This document shows positions 1 through 9,075 of a DNA stretch of 41,935 nucleotides, one piece after another (the stretch's first letter is position 1; each line of letters opens with the position of its first letter). The notes under the pieces were generated by a model. That model ran no database searches. It was not told where the DNA came from and was given only the letters and a program-made list of their open reading frames with translations. The position numbers and the translations under genes are program-made. The stretch is from a virus. The stretch covers positions 1-41,935 of the IMG/VR virus record IMGVR_UViG_3300025671_000144, one strand, 5' to 3'.

Positions 1-1
1 A

Positions 2-115
2 GCTACGCCTACAGGCTATTCATCTCTCAACACGCTAACGCAACACTGTCTCACAGACAAGGGGGCTTCTACGTTCGCTAAGATTGAATCAGAGCTTGAT
101 AAAATCAATCAATAA
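2..115 (+). CDS. C-terminal end of an unknown phage protein (5' part outside window)
   Basis: An open frame enters at the left edge and ends with TAA at 113-115, leaving 37 residues that finish in the charged helix KIESELDKINQ. It is the only frame that stays open up to the following terminator, and its codon style matches the genes to the right. Function cannot be told from this fragment. Because it lies directly before the virion block it may be a structural or head protein, but that is inference from position only. Confidence 0.5.
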   Translation, partial: ATPTGYSSLNTLTQHCLTDKGASTFAKIESELDKINQ

Positions 116-196
116 ATTCATTATATTCGCATTGTAAGAATAATTGATTACTGGGGAGTAGAACTTTGGACGGCTTCTCCCTTTTTATTAGTCTCT

Positions 197-223
197 AAAG
201 CCCTCATAATGAGGGCTTTTTTA
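197..223 (+). terminator. Rho-independent terminator
   Basis: A 9-bp perfect stem (AAAGCCCTC / GAGGGCTTT) with a 5-base loop runs straight into a T-run. It would end the transcript of the gene finishing at 115 and separate it from the virion unit starting at 255. A weaker bulged hairpin with T5 lies just upstream at about 153-187. Confidence 0.85.
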
Positions 224-228
224 TTTGG

Positions 229-236
229 TATCTTTG
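229..236 (+). promoter_or_regulatory. Bacteroidota-type -7 element (TATCTTTG)
   Basis: TATCTTTG followed by C matches the Bacteroidetes primary sigma -7 consensus TAnnTTTG. It lies 19 bases before the ATG at 255 and just after a terminator, where a new promoter is expected. No TTG was found at the normal 19-21 base spacing upstream, because the terminator hairpin occupies that place. Confidence 0.6.
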
Positions 237-254
237 CAATAATAAAGGAATTCC

Positions 255-983
255 ATGACATCAGCATCCATCGTCACCGTATACAACACCCTGATTGATT
301 TGGTTAATAAAGACCAGCGAGGGATGGTGACTCCGAGTATATTTAATTCGTTCGCTCAGTTGGCTCAGGTAAAGGTTTTTAACAAGATGTTTGACAATCT
401 TGTAAAAGGCAAAAACTTGAGGCTAAGAGGTCTTGATCCTGGGGACGACAAGAGTATGGTGAAGAGGATAAAGGAGGACTTGTCATACTTCATTAAGACA
501 TCTGACATTACAAAGGCAAACAGTGTTTTCAGCAAGCCCACAGACCTCGCCCGAACGGTGAGTTTGTCTACAAAGGGTGTGTTTGCATTCAACACAGCAA
601 CGGAGATTCCTATTGAAATCATTTACGACAAGGACAAGCTGAGAAGGATACTTAGGAGTCCTGTTGTTGCGCCAAAGGAAAACTACCCCATCGCTATGGT
701 GGAGGAGGACATCACGGTGTATCCAGACTCTGTAAACAAAATCACTCTGACATACTACAAGATTCCGCAGTCAAGGAACACCACCACGGACGCAAGGGAG
801 GCTTTCCCACCATCAATATCTTTCATCTCTACAACGGGTGTGGCAGATGAAGCAAATAGCAAAAACTTTGAATTGCCGGAACACTACACAGACGAGCTGG
901 TGTTTGAGATAGGGAGCATGATAGGATTGAATTTGAGAGACTCTGACGTATTCAACTATTCACAAGTTAAGGAGAAAGAATAA
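255..983 (+). CDS. Probable virion ring/adaptor (head-tail connector) protein
   Basis: A 242-residue protein without signal peptide or membrane segment. The C-terminal part (about 205-238) has the pattern LPEHYTDELVFEIG followed by a short helix and a final Ser-Gln-x-Lys. In adaptor and tail-tube-A proteins of short-tailed phages this pattern closes a helical domain. It is the first gene after a terminator and promoter, and its stop overlaps the next start as TAATG, so it is translationally linked to another ring-like protein. In crAss-like phages ring proteins sit beside the muzzle gene in this way. The role is inferred from order and the C-terminal motif; specific ring identity is not determined. 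Confidence 0.5.
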   Translation: MTSASIVTVYNTLIDLVNKDQRGMVTPSIFNSFAQLAQVKVFNKMFDNLVKGKNLRLRGLDPGDDKSMVKRIKEDLSYFIKTSDITKANSVFSKPTDLARTVSLSTKGVFAFNTATEIPIEIIYDKDKLRRILRSPVVAPKENYPIAMVEEDITVYPDSVNKITLTYYKIPQSRNTTTDAREAFPPSISFISTTGVADEANSKNFELPEHYTDELVFEIGSMIGLNLRDSDVFNYSQVKEKE

Positions 984-1795
984 TGGCAAGGAACACGATA
1001 AGCATAGATGATGTAGTGAATGAATTCATCCTGCTCAACGATGAGGATGGATACGTTAGCCATGCCACAGAGAGCGTCATCAGGAACTTTGCCCTGCGTG
1101 GTGTACGGGAGATGGGCTTTGACATTATGAAGCGCATCAAGTCACTCCTGCTCACGCCAAATCAGACACTCGGAACTGTCGAGCTTCCAGACGACTTTGT
1201 GGACTGGACGAAGATAGGTGTGATTGGTAGTGACGGGTTGATGTATGTGTTTGGAGAGAATAAGTACATCACAGACACGATGAAGTACAAGCTAGACTCC
1301 AATGACAACCCAATCGATTCGGACGGTGATGGGGTGAACGACAGGGTGGATGCTAAGGTGGTGGGAGACGGAGATTCCATCTTCAAGGGCTACCAGAGCT
1401 ACATCTACAGAAACTACCTCTACGAGTCCACGGAGGGCGGGATTTATGGCATTGGAGGTGGACGATACTCTGGTGAGTTTAAGGTAAACTACGAGCAGAA
1501 CAGGATTGACCTTGCCATCAATGACAGCGTTAGCGAGGTGGCTATTGAGTACATCGCTGACGAGGCACGATCTTCCAACCCATCCGTACACATCTACGCT
1601 GAGAATGCCTTGCAGAGTTACATATACTACAGGCTCATTGAGCGTAAGGCAGGCGTTCCTATGGTGGAGAAGCAACGTGCAAGACAAGAGTATTACAACG
1701 AGCGCAGACTCGCCAACTCACGCATGAAGAGCTTCACTAAGGAGGAGGCTATGAAGACGATCAACAAGAACTTCAAAAGCACTGTGAAGACTTAA
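983..1795 (+). CDS. Ring/adaptor protein (tail tubular protein A-like)
   Basis: A 270-residue protein. Residues 60-80 read QTLGTVELPDDFVDWTKIGV, the turn typical of gp11/adaptor-type connectors (LP.dfvd..kvgv). The last third is a long helical region with many Arg and Glu residues. An insert at 105-125 contains DSDGDGVND, a DxDxDGxxD calcium-loop signature as in thrombospondin type 3 or dockerin repeats. Its position between another ring-like gene and the muzzle-like gene fits a dodecameric ring below the portal. The start overlaps the previous stop by one base. Family assignment is by remembered motif and gene order. Confidence 0.55.
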   Translation: MARNTISIDDVVNEFILLNDEDGYVSHATESVIRNFALRGVREMGFDIMKRIKSLLLTPNQTLGTVELPDDFVDWTKIGVIGSDGLMYVFGENKYITDTMKYKLDSNDNPIDSDGDGVNDRVDAKVVGDGDSIFKGYQSYIYRNYLYESTEGGIYGIGGGRYSGEFKVNYEQNRIDLAINDSVSEVAIEYIADEARSSNPSVHIYAENALQSYIYYRLIERKAGVPMVEKQRARQEYYNERRLANSRMKSFTKEEAMKTINKNFKSTVKT

Positions 1796-1796
1796 T

Positions 1797-4700
1797 ATGG
1801 CTATAGATAAGCTAACACCACGATACCTCAACTTTGAAGACGATGAGAGACTCGTAAAGAGGATTGAGATGACAGATGCCGTAAACATCAGGATTGACTC
1901 TGATGATGACGGGGATGCTGGTGTGATTAAGAATGTCGTAGGGAATACACAGGTGGGGTTGCTTGGTGACCCGCTACCTAGTGGTGACAACAAGGTGATA
2001 GGAAGTGTGCATAACAATGTGAAGGGAGAAATACTGTTCTTCGTTCACAATTCTGACAACAACCACAGGATATACAAGTACGATGATAACCTGGAGAAGG
2101 TTTTCACCGTGTACAAGAATGAGGCTACAGGGACTGTGGCTTCAGCAAGTGCAGACACTTTGGGTTTCAAGGCTACGGACTATGTAGATGCTGCTGTGCT
2201 TGTAGATAAGGATGGGGACACCCTCCTATACTTCACAAACGGAAGAGGAGAGCCTAAGAAGATAAATGTAGACAAAGCTATCAGGGGAGACTATCCTGAC
2301 GGCTACGAAGGCGTGGAGGCGTACATTTCGCTTATTAAGAAGCCTCCGTTAGAGCCGCCTACATTTGAGTTTGAGTCAAGACCTGAGTTAGGAGCAAATA
2401 GGTTATTGGGTAAGCAGTTTCAGTTCGCTTGTCAGTATGTGTATGATGATGGTGAGGTGAGTGCAATATCCCCTATTTCCAAGATTACAAAACCAGCATC
2501 ACATATAAATTTAGGTTTTTTCAACAACTTAGATTTAGTAGATATAGACAACTTAGTCAAGGTTTCGTGTAAAAGAATAAATTCTGATATAAAGAAGATA
2601 AGATTCCTTGCGAGAGAGGGGAACTCTGGTGTATTTTTTATAATTGAAGATGTAGATACAAGCTTCTCGTCTAGCGGTCTTGATGAGATTACCATAGAGT
2701 TTTCAAATGAAAAGGCTTACACTCCCATTTCAAACAACGAAAATAATAAGCTGTTTGATGCTGTTGGAATGGATGTCAGATCAATATCCATATCAGGAAA
2801 TCGTATTTTTCTCGGAAACTACACTGAAGGGTTTGACTTAGATAGTAGTGTAAAGGAAAATTGCACCGTATTACCAAACTATCATCCCAAATCATCAGAT
2901 GAGGATGTTTCTCACCCAGAAGATGATTCAGGTGTTATAGAGGGCGGTATGTTTATCAACCATTCTACACCAATAAGCTTTCCTATAAACACTGGTCTTA
3001 GGGATGAGTATTTAAGTCATTTTACTAAAATAGATTTATCATCTATAACGAGCAAAGATTTCAACTCATTTGTCAAGTTTAACTTGAGTTTTAATTTTAC
3101 AAATCTATTTGCAACTTACTATAAGAATGGTAGGATTAAAAACACAGGTGTAATTGGTGATGATTTTGTGACATTGTTTCGACATGAGCTTGGAAATTTA
3201 GGGGACATTGTTCAAGTAAATCTCTCTCAGAATTACGCAAATAAAGAAGCTTTTGTTGATGACATTGTTTCGTCAATAAATAACTTGCCAGAATTTTCTG
3301 TTCTAACATCAGCTAGGAGTGGACCAGGCGGGGTGGTGAATGCTGCTGCGGCAGCTTCGAGTCGACATGGTGTTGAGTATACTGGAACAATGAAAATAAA
3401 GGTTGTAGCTCAAAGGAATTTCACTGGTTTCAGTGGGGCATTGGCTGGGGATTCAGTAGTCACTTTATTTCTAAAGCCTATTTCTGTTTCCGCTCAACCG
3501 ACAAATAACAATTTTGATTTAACAGGTTTGGTGAATGTAGAGGAGACATTTTCTTCTCCCACAATACAAAATGCAGACAATATTTTTAATGGATTGCAGC
3601 TATTTACCCCAAGCCAAGGAGCATCAGTTCCAAGGACATCAGGTACAAGCAGTTCTGCCTCTGAAGTCTGTATTTTTACTGGCGGCAATTTTCATGCTAA
3701 CGGACTTTTCGAAGTTGAGGCAAGTAAAGTTTCTTCATTCAAGGCTGGGGCTTCTCATGCTTTTGGTATTGTGTATGAAGATGAGAATGGTAGGCTGTCA
3801 ACTGTAGCTCCCTTGCCAGATGCCCATGTGGATTGGTTTGATTCCGAGGCAAGACTTGGGAAGAAGGGGCGATCAAGTATGGTTATCAGGATACCAGAAA
3901 CGGTAAAGCCTCCTGAAAACGCTGTCAAGTGGTTTCCAGTTTATTCGGGTAATACAACAGTGGGCAACTTCTTGCAATATACTGTGAATGATTCTTTTAA
4001 CTTCAGTCCACAATCTACGTTGCAAGTTCCTCATACGGGAAACTTAAACAATAGACAGTATGTTTCGTTTAGGGGGTTCTCAGGAAAAGAAACTTCTTAC
4101 TCTTCAACTTACAACCCAGAGATATCTTATTCATTTGCTTCGGGAGATGTTATGAAAATTGTTTCTGTCGGTGAACAGAGAAATGTAAATACTGAGTTTC
4201 CAATATTAGATTTCACAACGCTCACCTCAGATGAAAATCCACTTGGAACAATAAATGTAGCTTCAGCAGATAGTGGTTTTGAAAAGACGGGTGATTTTTT
4301 TATAATAAGATCAGAGGATAATGAAAATAAGTTTATAGCTCAAGGAGATTCCTCTGCCGCTTCTGGAAACGCTTGGAGAGACAAGTGTCTTGTTGAAGTT
4401 AGAACACCTAAATTTTCATCTGATAATTTGGTTTACCATCAAATAGGAGATTGTTTTGACATCGAGAATGCTGGAGCTTCTGACAGAAAACATTCTGGTC
4501 AAAGAACGGCAACATCTTTTACAGGGATAACCGTCTCCACCCTTGGAAACACTTGTATTATATTCAGCTCAGAAAAGATTTTTGTTGGCGATAAAATTTC
4601 TGTTAACTTATTTCCTACAGAAATAGTTGATATAAAACAAGTAACAGAAAATACTAATGAGTTTATTGCTATTGGAAAGACAATTGGATCATTAAGTTTG

Positions 4701-5816
4701 AGGTTAAATGCTGCGGCTACGGCTGAGTTGTCGGCATCTCAATCTAATGAGGCAGTGGTAGAGTTGTATGATGGGGATGTTTATTTTAGAAAACGAATAC
4801 TCAACTATGGGTATTACGATGGAAACTCCAATAGATTAGATTCTTACATAGATGATGTAGAGGATTATAAGTTTCACGACTTCATAAAAAACAGCTCAAA
4901 TGATTTTGGTAAGCCTAATGCTTATTCAGAAGATGAAATTAGAGTGAAGAGGAATTCGTCTATAACATACAGCGATGCGTATGTCATGGATAGCGACAGA
5001 CTCTCTCTTTCCTCATTCAACAACAGCCTTGCAAACTTCTTTGACATAAAGAATAAGTATGGTGCTATACAGAGGCTAATCGATATAGAAGATGCTTTTT
5101 ATGCTGTACAAGAACATAAAGTGAGTTTGTATCCCGTTAACAGAAACATCATTCAAAATCTTAATGAGGGAGGTCAGCTTGTTACGGGGGATAGTGTTGT
5201 AAACGAGAAGTCTGGAAAAGCTATGTCTGGAGATTACGGATGTGGTAACGATCCAGAGGCTGTGGTGTACTATGAGGGTGTACTTTACTTCGTGGACAGA
5301 AAGGCGAACAAAGTGTTTTCCGTTTCGTCTTCCGGCATAAAGGAAATCTCTGACATCTTCGCAGATTCGTATATAGCAGACAAGCTGGAGAAGGCAGACA
5401 AGGGAGGAGAGTATAACATCTACAGCGGGATTGACCCCAACAACGATGAGTATTTGCTATCCACCCGCACGATTGTAAACAAAACGATAGACGTTGACCA
5501 AGGAAACTTGTATGTTCTCCCAGCGAACAGCGGAGTGGGACAGGCAGACTTCACGCCTCACTCTGTAAACTCAACAACATTCGGAAACTTCAATCTACTG
5601 AACTTCAACTTTGAAGATGTGGATGTAAACTTCGAGGACATGGGTAACGGTGTGTTGTATGTAGACGATGGGTTCTCAGACAACGCCATGCAGCTTGACA
5701 CGCCCGTAGACAACCTCACGAGTGGCACATCAAACATCGTGTACACAGACAAGGACAACACATTCCTTGGAGTAGCCCAAGTAGACAACACAAACAAGTT
5801 TGTTACAATAGTATAA
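1797..5816 (+). CDS. Large muzzle / tail stabilisation-like protein
   Basis: A 1339-residue, beta-rich protein. The N-terminus (1-55) carries PRYLNFEDDERLVKRIEMTD followed by AVNI, an Asp-rich turn and KNVVGN, the opening I recognise from muzzle/stabilisation proteins of crAss-like phages, related in place to T7 gp12 and P22 gp10. Blocks at about 60-95 and 1110-1180 resemble beta-propeller blades (IYKYD, YYEGVLYFVDRKANKVFSVS). It would form the distal tail nozzle. It follows the ring genes by one base. Codons from about 2480 to 4960 look clearly richer in A and T than both ends, suggesting a mosaic middle part. Confidence 0.6.
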   Translation: MAIDKLTPRYLNFEDDERLVKRIEMTDAVNIRIDSDDDGDAGVIKNVVGNTQVGLLGDPLPSGDNKVIGSVHNNVKGEILFFVHNSDNNHRIYKYDDNLEKVFTVYKNEATGTVASASADTLGFKATDYVDAAVLVDKDGDTLLYFTNGRGEPKKINVDKAIRGDYPDGYEGVEAYISLIKKPPLEPPTFEFESRPELGANRLLGKQFQFACQYVYDDGEVSAISPISKITKPASHINLGFFNNLDLVDIDNLVKVSCKRINSDIKKIRFLAREGNSGVFFIIEDVDTSFSSSGLDEITIEFSNEKAYTPISNNENNKLFDAVGMDVRSISISGNRIFLGNYTEGFDLDSSVKENCTVLPNYHPKSSDEDVSHPEDDSGVIEGGMFINHSTPISFPINTGLRDEYLSHFTKIDLSSITSKDFNSFVKFNLSFNFTNLFATYYKNGRIKNTGVIGDDFVTLFRHELGNLGDIVQVNLSQNYANKEAFVDDIVSSINNLPEFSVLTSARSGPGGVVNAAAAASSRHGVEYTGTMKIKVVAQRNFTGFSGALAGDSVVTLFLKPISVSAQPTNNNFDLTGLVNVEETFSSPTIQNADNIFNGLQLFTPSQGASVPRTSGTSSSASEVCIFTGGNFHANGLFEVEASKVSSFKAGASHAFGIVYEDENGRLSTVAPLPDAHVDWFDSEARLGKKGRSSMVIRIPETVKPPENAVKWFPVYSGNTTVGNFLQYTVNDSFNFSPQSTLQVPHTGNLNNRQYVSFRGFSGKETSYSSTYNPEISYSFASGDVMKIVSVGEQRNVNTEFPILDFTTLTSDENPLGTINVASADSGFEKTGDFFIIRSEDNENKFIAQGDSSAASGNAWRDKCLVEVRTPKFSSDNLVYHQIGDCFDIENAGASDRKHSGQRTATSFTGITVSTLGNTCIIFSSEKIFVGDKISVNLFPTEIVDIKQVTENTNEFIAIGKTIGSLSLRLNAAATAELSASQSNEAVVELYDGDVYFRKRILNYGYYDGNSNRLDSYIDDVEDYKFHDFIKNSSNDFGKPNAYSEDEIRVKRNSSITYSDAYVMDSDRLSLSSFNNSLANFFDIKNKYGAIQRLIDIEDAFYAVQEHKVSLYPVNRNIIQNLNEGGQLVTGDSVVNEKSGKAMSGDYGCGNDPEAVVYYEGVLYFVDRKANKVFSVSSSGIKEISDIFADSYIADKLEKADKGGEYNIYSGIDPNNDEYLLSTRTIVNKTIDVDQGNLYVLPANSGVGQADFTPHSVNSTTFGNFNLLNFNFEDVDVNFEDMGNGVLYVDDGFSDNAMQLDTPVDNLTSGTSNIVYTDKDNTFLGVAQVDNTNKFVTIV

Positions 5817-5817
5817 T

Positions 5818-6660
5818 ATGCCTACAGCAACTTCAACAGTGACAGCAACATCAGAGGTGTTGACAGGCTTCAACATCGCCTTTGACACTCAAGGACAGAA
5901 GTGGGTGACACGCTACTCATACGTTCCAGAGGGAATGGAGCGTCTCAAGAACAGGTTTTTTTCGTTCAAGGATGGGAGCATATACATCCACGACAAGGGG
6001 ACGAATAACACATTCTATGGCTCTGCCTCACCCTCTCTGATAAAAATCATCAGCAACTTCAATCCATCGTTGGTGAAGACGTTTGATGCCATTTCTATCG
6101 AGGGGAATGACACATGGAGTGCTACGTTCAGCAACACAGACCAGAACAGCACCTTGGCTACAGGCGACTACGCAGAGAAGGAGAGAAGCTACTACGCAGA
6201 CATTCCAAGGGACACAGCCACATCGATAACGACCAATACAACGAATATAACAGCTCTTGGAACGAATGCTACCGGAAGCACGAACACCATCACGTTTCCT
6301 AATAGAATCAACAGGCAACCCATTCCGTTGGGACTGTCGGCAAGGGTGTACAAGGTGGACTCTGGTGGCAATGCGTCTGACGCTGCCTCCGCTGCCGCCT
6401 ACGCATCTTCTGTAACATCAACCACGCTAACGCTACAGGATGCTACAGGAGGGGCTATAAACGCAGACATAGCTTCAGGAGATACGATAATTATACAAAC
6501 CACTCCTAAGTTTGATGGAGACCAACTCAGAGACCACTACTTGGTGGTGGAGATGCAGAACGACAACTACTCTCAAGATGTGGAGCTGTATGCTGTAAAC
6601 CTAAAGTACAAGGGCAGCAAGCTGGATGATAGTCTCGGAAATCAGGCTCAGATTCAATAA
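5818..6660 (+). CDS. Muzzle-associated tail protein
   Basis: A 280-residue protein beginning one base after the muzzle-like stop. Residues 28-110 (WVTRYSYVPEGMERLKNRFF, YIHDKGTNNTFYG, then SIEGNDTW) follow a pattern I associate with the C-terminal part of muzzle proteins in related phages; here it is a separate gene. The middle is Thr/Ser/Asn/Ala-rich low complexity (145-215), and the end returns to beta strands (VELYAVNLKYKG). No signal peptide or membrane segment. It probably completes the tail tip, perhaps as the part contacting the cell surface. Confidence 0.45.
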   Translation: MPTATSTVTATSEVLTGFNIAFDTQGQKWVTRYSYVPEGMERLKNRFFSFKDGSIYIHDKGTNNTFYGSASPSLIKIISNFNPSLVKTFDAISIEGNDTWSATFSNTDQNSTLATGDYAEKERSYYADIPRDTATSITTNTTNITALGTNATGSTNTITFPNRINRQPIPLGLSARVYKVDSGGNASDAASAAAYASSVTSTTLTLQDATGGAINADIASGDTIIIQTTPKFDGDQLRDHYLVVEMQNDNYSQDVELYAVNLKYKGSKLDDSLGNQAQIQ

Positions 6661-6665
6661 ATTTG
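6658..6665 (+). promoter_or_regulatory. -7-like element TAAATTTG before the cargo genes
   Basis: TAAATTTG followed by CAAC overlaps the stop codon of the preceding gene and ends only 5 bases before the ATG at 6671. It matches TAnnTTTG, but no TTG lies 19-21 bases upstream, and a start here would give an almost leaderless message. It may be a weak internal promoter or chance. Confidence 0.3.
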
Positions 6666-6670
6666 CAACT

Positions 6671-7771
6671 ATGAAAATTAAGTCCTATAAAGACGGAAAT
6701 CAAGTAAAGAAGTACGTCAGCTCAGGTGAAGAAAAAAAAGCTATTGCAGGCACTGCAATTATGGCGGGACTTCAAGGTGCTGCTAGTCTCGGATCTGGTC
6801 TAAGGGATTATTTTGTTGGTAAAAAAGAGGCAGATGTAAGGTCTGAGGAAATAAATCGCCTTAAAGCAACTGCACCTTCTCTTGAAACCCCCGCTGCTTT
6901 CAGACAAGCGGTAAAAGATGCATATGATAGAAGCTTGTTTGAGGCGCAGCAAAGAGAAATCACAAGGCAACTCGGAACGTCTGTGGGAGCTTTGCAACAA
7001 GCTGGAGGTAGAGCATTGTTAGGTGGTATTGGAGCTGCTACACAGCAAGCCGCATTGTCGGGAGAACGTGCTGCACAAGCACAAGCGCAAACACAACTCA
7101 GTGCATTGACTCGACTTGGACAAGCAGAGCTTCAGACTCAAGGCATGAGGGAAAGAAGATTCCAAAGAGAACTTGCAGCACAGCGTGAGCTTAGAGCGCA
7201 AGCGGAACGAGGGGCAGGAGCTGGGCTTGGCAGTGCTATTGGCGGAGGAATTCAAGCGGGACTCGTTGGTGCTGGATTTAAAGGTCTGTTAGGAGAGGAT
7301 ATAAAGGAAGCTTTGAAGGAAGATTACACTAAGAAGGACGATACTGATAAGCAAGAGAAGACAACGACTGATCAAAATATCATACCTATTCCAGAGGTTA
7401 AAATTCCAAAGACTGAAGAAACACCTACAGTTGAAGATGGAGTTCCTAGTGAGGTGAAGGCTTACTTGGAGAAATTGCTGAAGGGCATAAATCCTTTTGC
7501 TGGAAGAAAAATGAAGAAGGGGGGTGTGATGAAAACCAAAGGTGAGTTCTCACACAAAAAGAATCCCATCGACTTGGTCCAGGATGGACGGAAAGTAGGA
7601 GAGGCTACGGGAGGAGAATACATATTCAATCCCGAACAAGCAGCTAAGATGTATGAGCTTGCTGAGGCAGCTACAGGGGGAGGCTCTAAAGAAGACAAGT
7701 CCAAGGCTATGGAAAGCTTGGCAAAGTTCGTTAAAACCACCCTTGAACGCTTTGAAAAAGACTTAGACTAA
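6671..7771 (+). CDS. Cargo/ejection-type virion protein
   Basis: A 366-residue protein. The reading frame is open to an ATG at 6626, but MKIKSYKDGN at 6671 avoids a 35-base overlap and is chosen. Residues about 25-60 are a small-residue, Gly/Ala-rich segment; 75-190 is a long Ala/Gln/Arg-rich helix that could be coiled coil; 195-215 is a second Gly/Ala hydrophobic stretch. The C-terminal part has KTKGEFSHKKNPIDLV then KVGEATGGEYIFNPEQAAKM, which I recognise from internal/cargo proteins of Bacteroidetes phages. It likely lies inside the head or tail and is ejected with DNA. Stop and next start overlap as TAATG. Confidence 0.55.
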   Translation: MKIKSYKDGNQVKKYVSSGEEKKAIAGTAIMAGLQGAASLGSGLRDYFVGKKEADVRSEEINRLKATAPSLETPAAFRQAVKDAYDRSLFEAQQREITRQLGTSVGALQQAGGRALLGGIGAATQQAALSGERAAQAQAQTQLSALTRLGQAELQTQGMRERRFQRELAAQRELRAQAERGAGAGLGSAIGGGIQAGLVGAGFKGLLGEDIKEALKEDYTKKDDTDKQEKTTTDQNIIPIPEVKIPKTEETPTVEDGVPSEVKAYLEKLLKGINPFAGRKMKKGGVMKTKGEFSHKKNPIDLVQDGRKVGEATGGEYIFNPEQAAKMYELAEAATGGGSKEDKSKAMESLAKFVKTTLERFEKDLD

Positions 7772-9075
7772 TGGCTATATTCATAGGAGATAGACCCGCC
7801 CAAGCAATCAAGGAGACGGGTCAAATAATAAATCAGATTCAAAATCAGTACGAGAACGAGAAGCTGAGGAGAGAAGCATACACAGATCAGTTTGATGCTG
7901 CGGAGGCTGATTACGCTTCTTTAAACAGCAAGTTTAAGCCCATACTAAACGGATTTGTTTCTGACATCTTAAAGGCTCAAGTTGATGTTGAGGAAAATAA
8001 CACTCCCGAAGCGAGGGAGAGATTGAGGTCTTTGTCTAGGGAGTATGAATCTGTAAAAGCTATAGCAGAAGCTCAGAGCGAAATGATTGCAAAGGGTTTT
8101 GTTGATGCTAGGAACAATCTGTATGTAGAAGATGTGGACAGCCTAAAAGAGCAAGTGAATCAAAATCTCTCTGGCTTAGAGGGAATGTCACACAGAGACT
8201 TTCTAAAGAGCAAGTTTGCTGATTCTAACTTTTTGGCTTTTCAAGCCACACCATACGACAAGTCTATCGAGGGGATGAACATACAATCCCATGTGAATGA
8301 CTTGCTAAAAATATACGATAATAGAAGGGCGGATTTGTATGATAATGCTGGAAGACTCAAAATGGACGAGCTTTCTAATATCAACGACAAGTTTGTTGAT
8401 ATGCTTTTCAAGGCACAGCCACAGCTATTGAAGTCAGCAGCCACAAGGTATGCTAACAAGCAGTATGGCAAGGTGGATCAATCAACTGTAAACGAAATAC
8501 TATCAGATGAATCACTTCTTAGTGAGGCAAGGAATGAGTTTGCAAGAGACATTATTGAGACAGCCGGAACAAATGTTTCTAGCAGAATAATCTTGAAGAA
8601 AGAGAAGGGAAAAACCGAGAAACCCAACAAATACATTGTAAGGGAGAAAGGATTCTCTTACGAGGGTGATGATGGTGGAGATGTTAAGATTCCAGGCAAA
8701 TACATAAGGGTAGATGACAAGGGAATCATATCTCTTGAAACGGGATTGGCTTATGCTGGGGATTTGGTTACTCCAGTTTCAATAGTCAATTTTATACAGT
8801 CTCTTGATGACAAAGAACTTACCAAGCTGAAGAATACAATAGACTTAGACAAGCTTCTTGCTGCTATTTCAGAAACAACGGATGAGGATGGTAGACGGCA
8901 ATCTGACCCTCAGTCTTTCGTCACTGATGATATGGATGGTAAGATTGTTAAATACGACATTAGTGGCAAGCCTATAGTTATTGATGAAGAAGTAGAAGAA
9001 GTTCCAATACGAAAGGGAAATTTGCCAACCCTTGAATCTCTAGAAGATATTTTACCAACACCAGTAGAAGAATAA
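7771..9075 (+). CDS. Internal virion (cargo-like) helical protein
   Basis: A 434-residue soluble protein. The first 200 residues are charged, helical and probably coiled coil (IKETGQIINQIQNQYENEKL, EARERLRSLSREYESVKAI). A beta-containing segment follows (about 275-325: NKYIVREKGFSYEGDD...), and an acidic tail. It lies between a cargo-like protein and the giant ejection protein and shares single-base junctions with both, so all three are probably made in fixed amounts and packed together. I recognise no specific family; the role is inferred from position and composition. Confidence 0.45.
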   Translation: MAIFIGDRPAQAIKETGQIINQIQNQYENEKLRREAYTDQFDAAEADYASLNSKFKPILNGFVSDILKAQVDVEENNTPEARERLRSLSREYESVKAIAEAQSEMIAKGFVDARNNLYVEDVDSLKEQVNQNLSGLEGMSHRDFLKSKFADSNFLAFQATPYDKSIEGMNIQSHVNDLLKIYDNRRADLYDNAGRLKMDELSNINDKFVDMLFKAQPQLLKSAATRYANKQYGKVDQSTVNEILSDESLLSEARNEFARDIIETAGTNVSSRIILKKEKGKTEKPNKYIVREKGFSYEGDDGGDVKIPGKYIRVDDKGIISLETGLAYAGDLVTPVSIVNFIQSLDDKELTKLKNTIDLDKLLAAISETTDEDGRRQSDPQSFVTDDMDGKIVKYDISGKPIVIDEEVEEVPIRKGNLPTLESLEDILPTPVEE

